From the NCBI RefSeq assembly GCF_014596475.1, contig NZ_MECJ01000027.1, positions 62,001-126,000 on the forward strand: 64,000 nt of DNA, given 5' to 3'. How positions within the stretch are numbered: the first letter of the stretch is position 1; each line of letters opens with the position of its first letter. Below the pieces are notes generated by a model that was not told the DNA's origin, did no database searches, and saw only the letters and a program-made list of their open reading frames with translations. This DNA comes from Streptomyces sp. CBMA152 (lineage in GTDB: Bacteria; Actinomycetota; Actinomycetes; Streptomycetales; Streptomycetaceae). A program made the position numbers and the translations under genes. This document shows positions 51,022 through 59,494 of the stretch, piece after piece.

Positions 51022-51076
51022 AGGGGCGCGGGGAACTGCGCGACCAGCCACGCACGATCCGCAGACGAACATCCGA
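51022..51076 (-). repeat. Dispersed intergenic repeat, copy R6
   Basis: The reverse complement reads CGGATGTTCGTCTGCGG, then ATCGTGCGTGGCTG, the GTCGCGCAGTTCCCCGCG core and CCCCTG. It begins about 15 nt after the GH5 stop, in that gene's sense orientation, and lies inside a presumed operon between GH5 and GH85. Confidence 0.85.
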
Positions 51077-51090
51077 ACCCGCCGAGCGCT

Positions 51091-52341
51091 TCAGCTCACC
51101 GCCTCGGGGAAAACGACCTCCCCAATCCCCCGAGACGCCAAGTACGACTCGTCCTCCACGCGACCAGCGAGAACAACAGCAGGCCGCACCCCATCGGCCA
51201 CAAGCCGAGCGAACGCCTCAAAAACGGACCCCCCGGGCGCACACACAGACCGCCGAGGCGCACCAACCTCGTCCCCCACGTCAACAACAAGCGCGGTCGT
51301 ACGGGGCGCGGGCGCATGCACCCGCCCCCGCCACTCCCCAGCGAGCCGCGCCACCACCGACCCCGCCGGTTTGACCGCCCCGCCACTGGTCAACAGCCCC
51401 AGGCTGTACTCCAGTTCAGGAAAATCCGCGAGCGACCGGTCCACGTCATGGGAGCACCACCATGTGACGCCCCACAGATCCGCGCAGTCCAGCGCGTTCA
51501 CCACGGTCGCCTCGGTGAACGCGGCCGCGTGCTCGGCCGGGATCAGCGGCGCGGGCGCGCCTACCTCCTGGAGCCACACCGGCCGACGCGGGTCGTCGGC
51601 CCACGCCTTCGACAGCTCGACGAGATACGCGGCGTGGTGCTCGGTCGCGACACCCGTACGGCCGTGCGCCTGGGCGGTGCCGTTGAACACCCACGAGTGC
51701 ACGGCGGTCATCGCACCGAGCCGTGCCGCGTGCGCGGGGGTGAACGGCTGGTCGTCCTGGTACCAGGACGCGTCGTACTCGGCGTGCACATGGGGCCGAC
51801 CGGGCGCGCCCTCCTCGCACGCCCCGAGCAGCCGCCGCAGCCACGCCTCGGCCTGGCCGGAGGTGATGCGGTCGGGGTCGGGGTGCGGCCCGGCAGCGAA
51901 CTGGTTGACCTCGTTCCCCAGCGTCATCCCGATGAAGTTGGGCCGGTCGGCGAGCGCGGCGGCGAGCGTACGCAGATACGCGGCCTGCCCCTCGATCACC
52001 TCGGGGTCGGTGAAGAGGTTGCGCCGGTGCCAGGTCTGCGTCCACGCGGGCAGGAAGTCGAAGCTCGACAGATGGCCCTGGATCCCGTCGACGTTGACGT
52101 CGAGGCCGCGCTCGGCCGCCGCGTCCGCGAGCGCGACCAGCTGCTCGACCGCGCGCGGCCGGATCAGCGTGCGGTTGGGCTGGAAGTAGGGCCACACCGG
52201 GAAGACCCGGATGTGGTCGAGGCCGAGCGCCGCGATCGCGTCGAGGTCGGCGCGGACCGCGTCGAGGTCGAAGTCGAGCCAGTGGTGGAACCACCCCTGG
52301 CCGGGCGTGTAGTTGGCGCCGAAGCGCACGGCAGAAGGCAT
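51091..52341 (-). CDS. GH5-type glycosidase, probable N-glycan-core beta-mannosidase
   Basis: This 416-residue clan A barrel has no signal peptide. The acid/base is Glu144 in TLGNEVNQF and the nucleophile is Glu259 in VWLQEVGAP, 115 residues apart as expected for GH5. FGANYTPGQGWFHHWLDFDLDAVRADLDAIAALGLDHIRVFPVW starts the barrel. In bifidobacteria, GH5 subfamily 18 beta-mannosidases that cut Man-beta-1,4-GlcNAc sit beside GH85 and GH38 genes, and the same neighbourhood here suggests that function. Subfamily assignment is inference; endo-mannanase is the main alternative. I chose the ATG at 52341, where barrel homology begins. Confidence 0.82.
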   Translation of the reverse strand: MPSAVRFGANYTPGQGWFHHWLDFDLDAVRADLDAIAALGLDHIRVFPVWPYFQPNRTLIRPRAVEQLVALADAAAERGLDVNVDGIQGHLSSFDFLPAWTQTWHRRNLFTDPEVIEGQAAYLRTLAAALADRPNFIGMTLGNEVNQFAAGPHPDPDRITSGQAEAWLRRLLGACEEGAPGRPHVHAEYDASWYQDDQPFTPAHAARLGAMTAVHSWVFNGTAQAHGRTGVATEHHAAYLVELSKAWADDPRRPVWLQEVGAPAPLIPAEHAAAFTEATVVNALDCADLWGVTWWCSHDVDRSLADFPELEYSLGLLTSGGAVKPAGSVVARLAGEWRGRVHAPAPRTTALVVDVGDEVGAPRRSVCAPGGSVFEAFARLVADGVRPAVVLAGRVEDESYLASRGIGEVVFPEAVS

Positions 52342-52387
52342 GCGGTTCCGTTCTGTGGGCGTGCGGTGGGACGTGGCGCGGGGGTGC

Positions 52388-53284
52388 TCAGCCCTTGACG
52401 GCGCCCTCGCCGACACCGCGGAAGAAGTAACGCTGCAGGGCGGCGAAGAGCACGATGAGCGGGGCCACCGCGATGACGGTGCCCGCCGCGACGAGCCGTT
52501 CGTCGTTGGCGAAGGTGCCGTGCAGATAGTTCAGACCGATGGTCAGGGTGAAGCGGTCGGGGTCGCTGAGGACGATGAGCGGCCACAGGAAGTCGTCCCA
52601 GGCGCCCATGAAGGCGAAGATGGCGACCACGGCGAGGGTGCCCTTGACCGCGGGCAGCGCGATCAGCAGATACCGCTGCCAGGCGTTGGCGCCGTCGACG
52701 TACGCCGCCTCCTCCACCTCGTACGGCAGGTTGAGGAAGGCGTTGCGCATCAGCAGGACGTTCATGGCGCCGATGGAGCCCGGCAGCAGCACCGCGATCA
52801 GGGTGTTGTTGAGGCCGAGGTCCCGCATGGTGGTGAACTGGGCGATGATGATGCCCTCCACGGGGACCAGCATCGCCAGGATGAAGGCGAGGGTGGCCGC
52901 GCGGCGGCCCCGGAAGCGCATCCTCGCCAGCGCGTATCCGGCGAGCGAGGCGCCGACGCAGTTGGTGACCACGTTGGCCGAGGCGACCTTCAGCGAGTTC
53001 AGCGCATAGTCCCAGACGGGGATGGTGTCGGCCACGCGCGCGTAGTTGTGGAGAGTGGGCTGCTGGGGCAGGAACCTCGGCGGGGAGCTGAAGATGTCCT
53101 CGTGCGGACCCTTGAGCGAGGTGGACAGCTGCCACAGGAACGGGCCCACGGTGAGCGCGAGGACCGCGAGGAGCAGGACGTAACGCACTACGAGCTGCCA
53201 GACGGGGATCCGCCGTCCCTCGGCGTCGGTGACACCCCTGCGCGGCGCCCTGGTCCGGGTCCCGGTGTCGGTAGAAGTGCTCAC
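52388..53284 (-). CDS. Sugar ABC transporter permease (MalG-like)
   Basis: This 298-residue permease has six hydrophobic helices and the EAA loop EVEEAAYVDGANAWQRYLLIALP near 205, the contact for the ATPase. The GTG at 53284 follows GGAGGGGG and overlaps the stop of the MalF-like gene by GTGA. No ATPase gene exists in the cluster; in Streptomyces the shared MsiK ATPase normally serves such importers. Confidence 0.92.
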   Translation of the reverse strand: MSTSTDTGTRTRAPRRGVTDAEGRRIPVWQLVVRYVLLLAVLALTVGPFLWQLSTSLKGPHEDIFSSPPRFLPQQPTLHNYARVADTIPVWDYALNSLKVASANVVTNCVGASLAGYALARMRFRGRRAATLAFILAMLVPVEGIIIAQFTTMRDLGLNNTLIAVLLPGSIGAMNVLLMRNAFLNLPYEVEEAAYVDGANAWQRYLLIALPAVKGTLAVVAIFAFMGAWDDFLWPLIVLSDPDRFTLTIGLNYLHGTFANDERLVAAGTVIAVAPLIVLFAALQRYFFRGVGEGAVKG

Positions 53285-54252
53285 GCCCCCTCCTTCCGGT
53301 CCGCGCGCAGCACGAGCAGCATCAGGACGACGGTGACGACGAAGACGACGACGGAGATGGCCGAGGCGTAGCCGACCCGGCCGGTGAGGCCGGTGCCGAC
53401 GCGCTGGACCAGCATCACCAGGGTGGTGTCCTCGCCCGCCGGTCCGCCGGGGGGACCGGCGATCAGATAGACCTCGGAGAACACCTTGAAGGCGGAGACC
53501 GAGGAGAGCGCGGCGACCAGGACCATGGTCGAGCGGACGGCCGGCACGGTGACGGTGAAGAACCGGCGTACGGCCCCGGCCCCGTCGACGGCGGCGGCCT
53601 CGTGCAGCTCGCGCGGCACATTGGCCAGCGCGGCCAAGTAAATGATCATGTAGTAGCCGAGGCCCTTCCAGACCGTGACGGCCATCGCGCTGCACAGCAG
53701 CAGCCACTGGTCGCTGAGGAAGCCGACCTTGCCGACGCCCACCGCCTCCAGGACCGAGTTGATCAGCCCCCGGTCGTCCAGCATCCACACCCAGATCAGG
53801 CCGACCACCACGATGGACGCCACGACCGGGGTGAAGAACGCCGCCCGGAAGAAGGTGATCCCGGGGATGTGCCGCTGGACGAGCAGCGCCAGGAGCAGCG
53901 GCAGCACGACGAGGGCCGGGACGACACCGAGGACGTACAGCGTGCTGTTGCGCAGCCCGGTCCAGAACATGTCGTCGTGCCACAGCTCGCGGAAGTTGGC
54001 GAGGCCGACGTAGTGGCCGGGCACCAGGGTGCGGCGGTCGGTGAAGGCGTTGGCCACGGTGCTGACGAACGGGTACAGGCTGAACACGCCGACGATCACG
54101 AGGCCGGGCGCCGCGAACAGCCAGGGGCTGGACGGGAGATGGCGCCGGATGGAGCGGCCGGGCCGACGGGCGCCGGAGCGGGGCGCGAGGGCCGCCGGGC
54201 CCGCCACGAGCGGGCCGGACGGGTTCGCCTCGGAGGCGGTGGGACTCTTCAT
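53281..54252 (-). CDS. Sugar ABC transporter permease (MalF-like)
   Basis: This 323-residue permease has a basic, disordered N-terminus (about 1-40), six membrane helices (first near 43-63) and the EAA loop ELHEAAAVDGAGAVRRFFTVTVP near 225. With the MalG-like partner it forms the channel for the oligosaccharide delivered by the adjacent binding lipoprotein. It lies 7 nt after the binding-protein stop, and its own stop overlaps the next start. Confidence 0.92.
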   Translation of the reverse strand: MKSPTASEANPSGPLVAGPAALAPRSGARRPGRSIRRHLPSSPWLFAAPGLVIVGVFSLYPFVSTVANAFTDRRTLVPGHYVGLANFRELWHDDMFWTGLRNSTLYVLGVVPALVVLPLLLALLVQRHIPGITFFRAAFFTPVVASIVVVGLIWVWMLDDRGLINSVLEAVGVGKVGFLSDQWLLLCSAMAVTVWKGLGYYMIIYLAALANVPRELHEAAAVDGAGAVRRFFTVTVPAVRSTMVLVAALSSVSAFKVFSEVYLIAGPPGGPAGEDTTLVMLVQRVGTGLTGRVGYASAISVVVFVVTVVLMLLVLRADRKEGA

Positions 54253-54259
54253 GGACGGC

Positions 54260-55546
54260 TCAGCTCTGCTTCAGCAGCCGGTCGCAGGCCTTGACAGCGT
54301 TGTCAAGCGCTTCTTTGGGGCTCTCCTTGCCCTGGAGCGCCTTGGCCACCTCGTTGCGCAGCGCGGTTTTCATCTGGTCGCTGAACAGCACCGGCGTGTA
54401 ATTGACCGCCGTCTTCAGGGACTTGGCTGCGGCGATCCGCACCCGCGTCTCGTCGGTGCCGTCCTCCTTGGTGAAGTACGGGTCGTCGAGCGAGCCCGCG
54501 GTGCTGGGGAAGATGGCGACCTTCTTGGCGAACTCCATCTGACGGGTCGCGTCGGTGACGAAGTGGGCGAAGGCGACGGCGGCGGGCTTCTGCTTGCTCT
54601 TGGCGTTGACCATGACGCCCATGACATACATGTTGGCCTTGCCGGTGCTGCTGATCTGGTCGGTGATCCCGATGTTCTTGTAGAGCGTCGGGGCCTGCTT
54701 CTTGAAGTTGGCGAGGTCGAGCGCGCTGCCCGGGTTCAGGGCGACCGACTCGGTGAGGAACTTGTGCCCGGCCGACTCGGGAGTCGCGGTCAGCGCCTGC
54801 GAATCGAGCGCCTTGGCGTCGTACAACTCCTTGTAGTGCGCGAGGAGTTCGACTCCCTTGGCGTCGTTGAACGCGAAGCCGTCGCCCGTCTTGTTCATCA
54901 GCTCGACGCCGTAGCGGCCGAAGTCCTCGATGGTCGGGACATTGGCGAAGGTGGCGATCTTGCCGTTGCTCTGCTGCGCCATCCTCATCCCCGCCGCGAA
55001 GACCTCGTCGTACGTCTTCGGCGGCTTGTCGGCGTCCAGACCGGCGTCCTTGAAGAGCCGCTTGTTGTAGAAGAGCGGGCCGGTGTTCAGATACCAGGGG
55101 AAGGCGTACGTGCCCTGCAGACCGGGCACCTGGTGGCTCTGCCAGGCGCCGGGCAGATACTCCTTGCGGTAGTCGGCGGCGGCCTTGTCGAGGTCGAGCG
55201 CGAGCCCTGCCTTGGCCAGCGGGGCGACCAGGTCCGGCGAGACGTTGACGACATCGGGCAGCGTGCCGCCGGCCGCGTCGGCGCTGATCTTGTCGGGGTA
55301 GCCCTCCGCGGGCCGGTCGACCCACTTGACCTCGGTGCCGGGGTACTTCTTCTCGAAGTCCGCGATCACGCCGTTGAAGTAGTCCTTGAAGTTGGCCTGG
55401 AGGTTCCAGGTCTGGAAGGTGATCTTCCCTTCGACCTTGCCGGACGCGTCGGACGAACCGGAGTCGGAGTCGCTGGAGCAGGCGCTCAGCGGCAGGACGG
55501 TGGCGAGGACGGCGGCAGCGGCGAGTGCCCTGCGGGAGATGCGCAC
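54260..55546 (-). CDS. Sugar-binding lipoprotein of ABC importer
   Basis: The 428-residue protein has a signal with lipobox LSAC near residue 23, a Ser/Asp linker, and a cluster B (MalE/UgpB-like) binding fold. That fold begins ITFQTWNLQANFKDYFNGVIADFEKKYPGTEVKWVD and contains LPDVVNVSPDLVAPLAKAGLALDLD and YAFPWYLNTGPLFYNKRLFKDAGL. I chose the GTG at 55546, which has AAAGGAG upstream; the long upstream frame crosses the regulatory region. Context (GH85, GH38, GH5) suggests it binds high-mannose glycan fragments. It is the first gene of the six-gene minus-strand operon. Confidence 0.9.
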   Translation of the reverse strand: MRISRRALAAAAVLATVLPLSACSSDSDSGSSDASGKVEGKITFQTWNLQANFKDYFNGVIADFEKKYPGTEVKWVDRPAEGYPDKISADAAGGTLPDVVNVSPDLVAPLAKAGLALDLDKAAADYRKEYLPGAWQSHQVPGLQGTYAFPWYLNTGPLFYNKRLFKDAGLDADKPPKTYDEVFAAGMRMAQQSNGKIATFANVPTIEDFGRYGVELMNKTGDGFAFNDAKGVELLAHYKELYDAKALDSQALTATPESAGHKFLTESVALNPGSALDLANFKKQAPTLYKNIGITDQISSTGKANMYVMGVMVNAKSKQKPAAVAFAHFVTDATRQMEFAKKVAIFPSTAGSLDDPYFTKEDGTDETRVRIAAAKSLKTAVNYTPVLFSDQMKTALRNEVAKALQGKESPKEALDNAVKACDRLLKQS

Positions 55547-55779
55547 GGTGTACGGCTCCTTTGCTCGGACCAGACGTGCGAGTGCTCGGACCAGCGGTGC
55601 GGGCATGAGCGACCGGGCCGGCACCGGGGGTCGGGGGGCGCCCCCCAGAAAGGCACGGCACCGGCCGCTCACATCGGCAGACTTTGCGGTGCGAATCTTC
55701 AAAAAGTCAATAGGCAGCCCCAGTTGGATGCCGTATGTGCAGGTCAGCGTTGTGGACAAAGGAAGTTGCGGCGATCTAC

Positions 55780-55793
55780 TAATGCGCTTTAGA
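55780..55793. promoter_or_regulatory. LacI-type operator O1
   Basis: CTAATGCGCTTTAG matches the 14-bp palindrome CTAAAGCGCTTTAG at 13 of 14 positions, with the central CG typical of LacI-family sites. It touches the candidate -10 of the LacI gene. Confidence 0.72.
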
Positions 55794-55803
55794 GTCATGG
55801 AGC

Positions 55804-55817
55804 TCAAGCGCTTTAGT
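55804..55817. promoter_or_regulatory. LacI-type operator O2
   Basis: CTCAAGCGCTTTAG matches the same palindrome at 13 of 14 positions. Its centre is 24 bp from O1, a little over two helical turns. Confidence 0.72.
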
Positions 55818-55872
55818 ACGCCGGGGCATTCATCGGTCGCAGACGGCCGGATCCACCGGGAAAGGGGCACGG

Positions 55873-56955
55873 GTGACACAGGGCCCGCCGTCCGGCAAGG
55901 ACACGTCGGCGGGGCGGCGCACTCCCGCGCGCCGCCCGACCATGAAGGACATCGCCCAGCGGGCCGGGGTGTCGGAGAGCGCGGTGTCGTTCGCGCTCAA
56001 CGACCGGCCGGGCGTCTCGGAGGTCACCCGCGACCGGGTCCGCCGGGTCGCCGAGCAGCTGGGCTGGCGGCCGAGCACGGCGGCCCGCGCGCTGTCCGGC
56101 GAGGGCTCGGCGACGGTCGGCCTGGTGGTGGCGCGCCCGGCCGCGACGCTCGGCGTGGACTCGTTCTTCCTCCAGCTGATCTCCGGCATCCAGGAAGTCC
56201 TGGCGGAGCGTCAACTCGGCCTGCTCTTCCAGGTGGTGGAGGACGTCCGGGCCGAGTGCGCGGTGTACCGGCGGTGGTGGGCCGAGCACCGGGTGGACGG
56301 GGTGCTGGTGGTGGACCCGCGCACCGATGACCCGCGCCCGGAGCTCCTGGACGAGCTCGGGCTGCCGGGCGTCGTCATCGGCGGACTGCCCGACACCCAC
56401 CCGAATCTGTCCCAGGTGCGCGCGGACGACACCGGGGCGATGGCCGCGGTCGTCGGACGGCTGTACGCCCTTGGGCACCGGCGGATCGTGCACATCGCCG
56501 GTCTGGAGTCGCTGGCCCACACCGACCGCCGTATCCGCTCGCTGCGCGCCGAGGCCGATCGGCGCGGCCTGACCGGGGTGCGCTCGGTGACCACGGACTA
56601 CTCGGACACGGAAGGCGCCGCCGTCACCCGCCGGATGCTCACCGGGGACACGCCGCCGACCGCGCTCGTCTACGACAACGACGTGATGGCGGCGGCGGGA
56701 GCGGCCGTGGCCACCGGACTCGGCTTCTCGGTGCCGCACGATGTGTCGATCGTGTCCTGGGAGGACTCGGTGCTGTGCCGGATGGTCCACCCGTGGCTGA
56801 CCGCGCTCTCCCGGGACACCGTCGCGTTCGGACGGCTGGCCGCACGGGAATTGACCGCGCTGCTCGACGGCGGCGCGGCCCGGTCGGTGCCCATGCCGCT
56901 GCCCCGTCTGATCGAGCGCGAGAGCACCGCTCCCCCGCCGCTCAGCGGGGCCTGA
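55873..56955 (+). CDS. LacI-family repressor of the N-glycan locus
   Basis: The 360-residue protein has a LacI helix-turn-helix near 24-45 (TMKDIAQRAGVSESAVSFALNDRPGVSEVTRDRV) with a hinge helix ending STAARALSG. A periplasmic-binding-protein-like effector domain follows (VGLVVARPAATLGVDSFFLQLISGIQ, then HRRIVHIAGLESLAHTDRRIRSLRAEA). It should repress the divergent importer operon and itself through O1 and O2 until a glycan breakdown product binds. The GTG at 55873 is preceded by GGGAAAGGGG; an internal ATG at residue 24 would remove part of a basic N-terminal tail only. It overlaps the convergent phosphatase gene by 14 nt. Confidence 0.92.
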   Translation: MTQGPPSGKDTSAGRRTPARRPTMKDIAQRAGVSESAVSFALNDRPGVSEVTRDRVRRVAEQLGWRPSTAARALSGEGSATVGLVVARPAATLGVDSFFLQLISGIQEVLAERQLGLLFQVVEDVRAECAVYRRWWAEHRVDGVLVVDPRTDDPRPELLDELGLPGVVIGGLPDTHPNLSQVRADDTGAMAAVVGRLYALGHRRIVHIAGLESLAHTDRRIRSLRAEADRRGLTGVRSVTTDYSDTEGAAVTRRMLTGDTPPTALVYDNDVMAAAGAAVATGLGFSVPHDVSIVSWEDSVLCRMVHPWLTALSRDTVAFGRLAARELTALLDGGAARSVPMPLPRLIERESTAPPPLSGA

Positions 56956-59062
56956 GCAGCAGCAGCGCCACGTCGTCGCCGCGCTCGCGGGCCTCGGCCA
57001 CATGCCGTACGAGCGCGTCGGCCACCTCCTCCAGGGGGCGGCTTCCGGCGGCGGCCAGCCGGTCGGCGACGGCGGCCAGCGACTCGTCGAGGTCGACGCC
57101 CGGGATCTCGATCAGACCGTCGGTGTACAGCGCGAGCACGGATCCGGGCGCCAGCGGCACCTCCGTGGTCGGGTAGACCGCGCCCGCCTCGATGCCGAGC
57201 AGCGGCCCGCCCGCGAGGTCGAGCACCCGCACCCGGCCGTCCGGGGTCCGCAGCAGCGGCTGCGGATGTCCGGCCCGGGCCAGCAGGGCGCGCCCGCGCG
57301 CGGCGTCCAGGTGCAGGTAGATGCAGCTGGCGAAGCGTTCGGTGGCGAGGTCGACCAGGAGCCGGTTGGTGGACTCCATGACCCGGCCGGGACTCTGTCC
57401 GACGGCCGTGTAGGCCCGTACGGCGGTACGCACCTGTCCCATCAGGCCCGCCGCGGTGACGTTGTGGCCCTGGACGTCCCCGATGACGGCGGCGGCCGCG
57501 GTGCCGACGGGCAGCAGGTCGTAGAAGTCGCCGCCGATGTCCATGCCCTGGGTGCCGGGCAGATAGCGGGCCGCGACCTCCAGGCCGGGCAGCTCGGGCA
57601 GGGTGTGCGGCAGCAGGGCTTCCTGGAGGCCGTGGGCGAGCCGGTGCTTGGCGTCGTACAGCAGGGCCCGCTCCAGGGCCTGGGCGATGAGGCCGCCCAC
57701 ACTGGTCAGCACCGCGCGCTCCTCGGCGGAGAAGGTGCGCTGCTCGGCGAAGCCAAGCACGCAGGTGCCCACGGGGCGGCCGGAGGCGATCAGCGGCAGA
57801 TAGGCCCAGGCGGCCATGCCATCGGGCGTGGCGTACCGGCTGGGGTAGAGGCGCTCCAGCTGGCGCTGCGACTCGAAGAAGGCGGGCACCCCGGTGAGCA
57901 GGGCGCGGGTGCCCGGGGTGCGGGCGCTCAGCGGCATCCCGTCGAACCGCTCGACGACCGAGGCGTCCTCGTATCCGCGCTGGCCCAGAACGTGCAGGCG
58001 CCCGCCGGAGGAGCCGAGCATCACCAGGGTCCGGCTGCCGACGGCCGGCATGATCTCGACGGCCACCAGGTCGATCACGTCCTGGACGCCGACGGCCTCG
58101 GTCAGGGCGCTGGCCAGGCTGAGGATGTGCGAGATGGTCACGAGCCGCCCCGGGCCCTCGCCGGAGTCGCGGGGCGGGCGGCCCGGGCGGGGCGCGGCGC
58201 GGGCCCGGGTGATGCGCACGCTCAGGCCTGTGGTGCTGGGGTAGAGCCGGAAGGAGAGCCAGTCGCCGGGCGGGCGCAGCGCCACGAACGAGGTGATCTG
58301 CTGGCTGAGCAGCGCCGCGCGATAGCTGTCCTCGTACATCGGGTCGTCGAGCCACGGCAGTGTGGTCCAGGGGGTCGCGCCGAGCAGCCGCTCGGCCGGG
58401 ATGCCGAGCAGATCGCCCGCCGCCTGGTTGGCGTAGCCGATCCGCCCGTCGAGATCGAGCGCGCACAGCCCGTACGGGAGGCGCGCGGCCATCCGTACGG
58501 CCTCGGCGGCGACGTTCTCCCCCAGGTCGGTCTCCTGGAGGCGGACGCCGGAATCGGGCAGCACCGGGCGGCCCTGCGCCGCCGCCCACTCCATGTACTC
58601 GGCCAGCCGGTCGCAGGCCGCAGCCAGGCGTTCGCGCTCGCGGCTGGAGAGGTCGGGCGGGTGCGAGCCGGGCCAGGTCACGTAGACCGCCCCGTACACG
58701 GTCTCCGCGCTCGCCACGGGCAGGGCGGCCAGGGCGAACGGATAGGGCAGCACCACGGCGATCCGGGGGTAGCGCCCGGCCATCTCCTCCTCGCCGCCCA
58801 CCCAGACGAGCCGCCGCTCGCGGGCCGCGTCGGCGACCGGGATGGGGGCGCCGAGCCCTACCCGCTCCCAGGGCGCGGCGAACACCCGGGGCAGCCCGGC
58901 CATCGCATTCATGACCAGCACGTTCTCGCCCGGATCGAGCACATAGACGGCGCCGGAGTGGGCCTGGACGTCGTCGAGCATCCCGGTGAGCACCCGGGAG
59001 AGCACCGCCTCGTGCGGGGGCGCGCGATCGGCCGGGGAGCCGGGCGCATCCCGGTCGGGCAT
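56942..59062 (-). CDS. GAF-PAS-GAF-PP2C (SpoIIE/RsbU-type) sensor phosphatase
   Basis: This 706-residue cytoplasmic protein has a first GAF domain (about 15-175), a PAS domain (about 195-300: MAARLPYGLCALDLDGRIGYANQAAGDLLG), a second GAF domain (about 330-470) and a C-terminal SpoIIE-type phosphatase (about 490-706). Metal-binding motifs are DIGGDFYD, GDVQGHNVTAAGLMG, RAGHPQPLL, LYTDGLIE and GDDVALLLL. It should dephosphorylate a STAS antagonist in response to a small molecule or redox cue. The ATG at 59062 has GGAGGAGG upstream. The terminal histidine-kinase-like ATPase of its neighbour at 61.1-63.3 kb is absent here. Confidence 0.92.
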   Translation of the reverse strand: MPDRDAPGSPADRAPPHEAVLSRVLTGMLDDVQAHSGAVYVLDPGENVLVMNAMAGLPRVFAAPWERVGLGAPIPVADAARERRLVWVGGEEEMAGRYPRIAVVLPYPFALAALPVASAETVYGAVYVTWPGSHPPDLSSRERERLAAACDRLAEYMEWAAAQGRPVLPDSGVRLQETDLGENVAAEAVRMAARLPYGLCALDLDGRIGYANQAAGDLLGIPAERLLGATPWTTLPWLDDPMYEDSYRAALLSQQITSFVALRPPGDWLSFRLYPSTTGLSVRITRARAAPRPGRPPRDSGEGPGRLVTISHILSLASALTEAVGVQDVIDLVAVEIMPAVGSRTLVMLGSSGGRLHVLGQRGYEDASVVERFDGMPLSARTPGTRALLTGVPAFFESQRQLERLYPSRYATPDGMAAWAYLPLIASGRPVGTCVLGFAEQRTFSAEERAVLTSVGGLIAQALERALLYDAKHRLAHGLQEALLPHTLPELPGLEVAARYLPGTQGMDIGGDFYDLLPVGTAAAAVIGDVQGHNVTAAGLMGQVRTAVRAYTAVGQSPGRVMESTNRLLVDLATERFASCIYLHLDAARGRALLARAGHPQPLLRTPDGRVRVLDLAGGPLLGIEAGAVYPTTEVPLAPGSVLALYTDGLIEIPGVDLDESLAAVADRLAAAGSRPLEEVADALVRHVAEARERGDDVALLLLRPR

Positions 59063-59494
59063 GGCCGACCACCTCCTCCACGGCCCCGCGACACCTCTGA
59101 TCCAGGCTCCCCCTCGCGGGGCCCGCGCGCACGGCGAGAGCGCCCGCCGGCCGCACGCGGCACGGCGGACGGCAGCCGACCGGGGGACAGCGCGACGGCG
59201 CGGACGGCGTTTCGCGTGGAAGATCCGCCCGACTCCGTTATGAATCGGACGAAATATCTGACAGATCATCCGATCACCGGGATGGGGCCGATGAGACGAA
59301 TGCCCCGGCGAGGGGCACAGCAGCCCTTCTCCGTACCGGAGTTGACTATCCGTCCACCCCACTACTTCTGGCCTCCCGGCTCGTTCACCCATCAGTGAGA
59401 GTCACTTCACGTGGGCAGCGTGTGACGTATCAGCACAAGTCATGTCCACACCATCTAATTTTCGACGCACCTTCCCACCCATGAAGGAAGCCTC
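59063..59494. other. 432-nt divergent region with nested palindrome
   Basis: This region separates the sensor phosphatase from the SPOR-NAGPA gene and contains no convincing ORF. The half nearest the NAGPA gene is relatively AT-rich. At 59244-59274, ATCGGA and TCCGAT flank a perfect ATCTG-A-CAGAT palindrome (59256-59266), a plausible operator. ATGAAGGAAG forms the ribosome site for the gene at 59495. Nothing else is recognised. Confidence 0.5.

Larger units (their letters stand above)
55547..55872. other. 326-nt divergent control region of the N-glycan locus
   Basis: No gene is seen. Beside the two LacI-type operators (listed separately) it contains a 21-bp imperfect direct repeat at 55562-55582 and 55583-55603 (TGCTCGGACCAG core) near the binding-protein ribosome site. 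A lower-GC stretch at about 55680-55820 probably holds both promoters. TTGCGG at 55767-55772 and TAGAGT at 55791-55796, 18 nt apart, are a candidate promoter for the LacI gene. Confidence 0.5.

Noticed and set aside
54289..54316. AAGCGCTT palindrome inside the sugar-binding protein gene as a third LacI operator
   Set aside because: Only the 8-bp core matches and the flanks do not extend the palindrome; it encodes conserved residues near the C-terminus, so it is probably coincidental.
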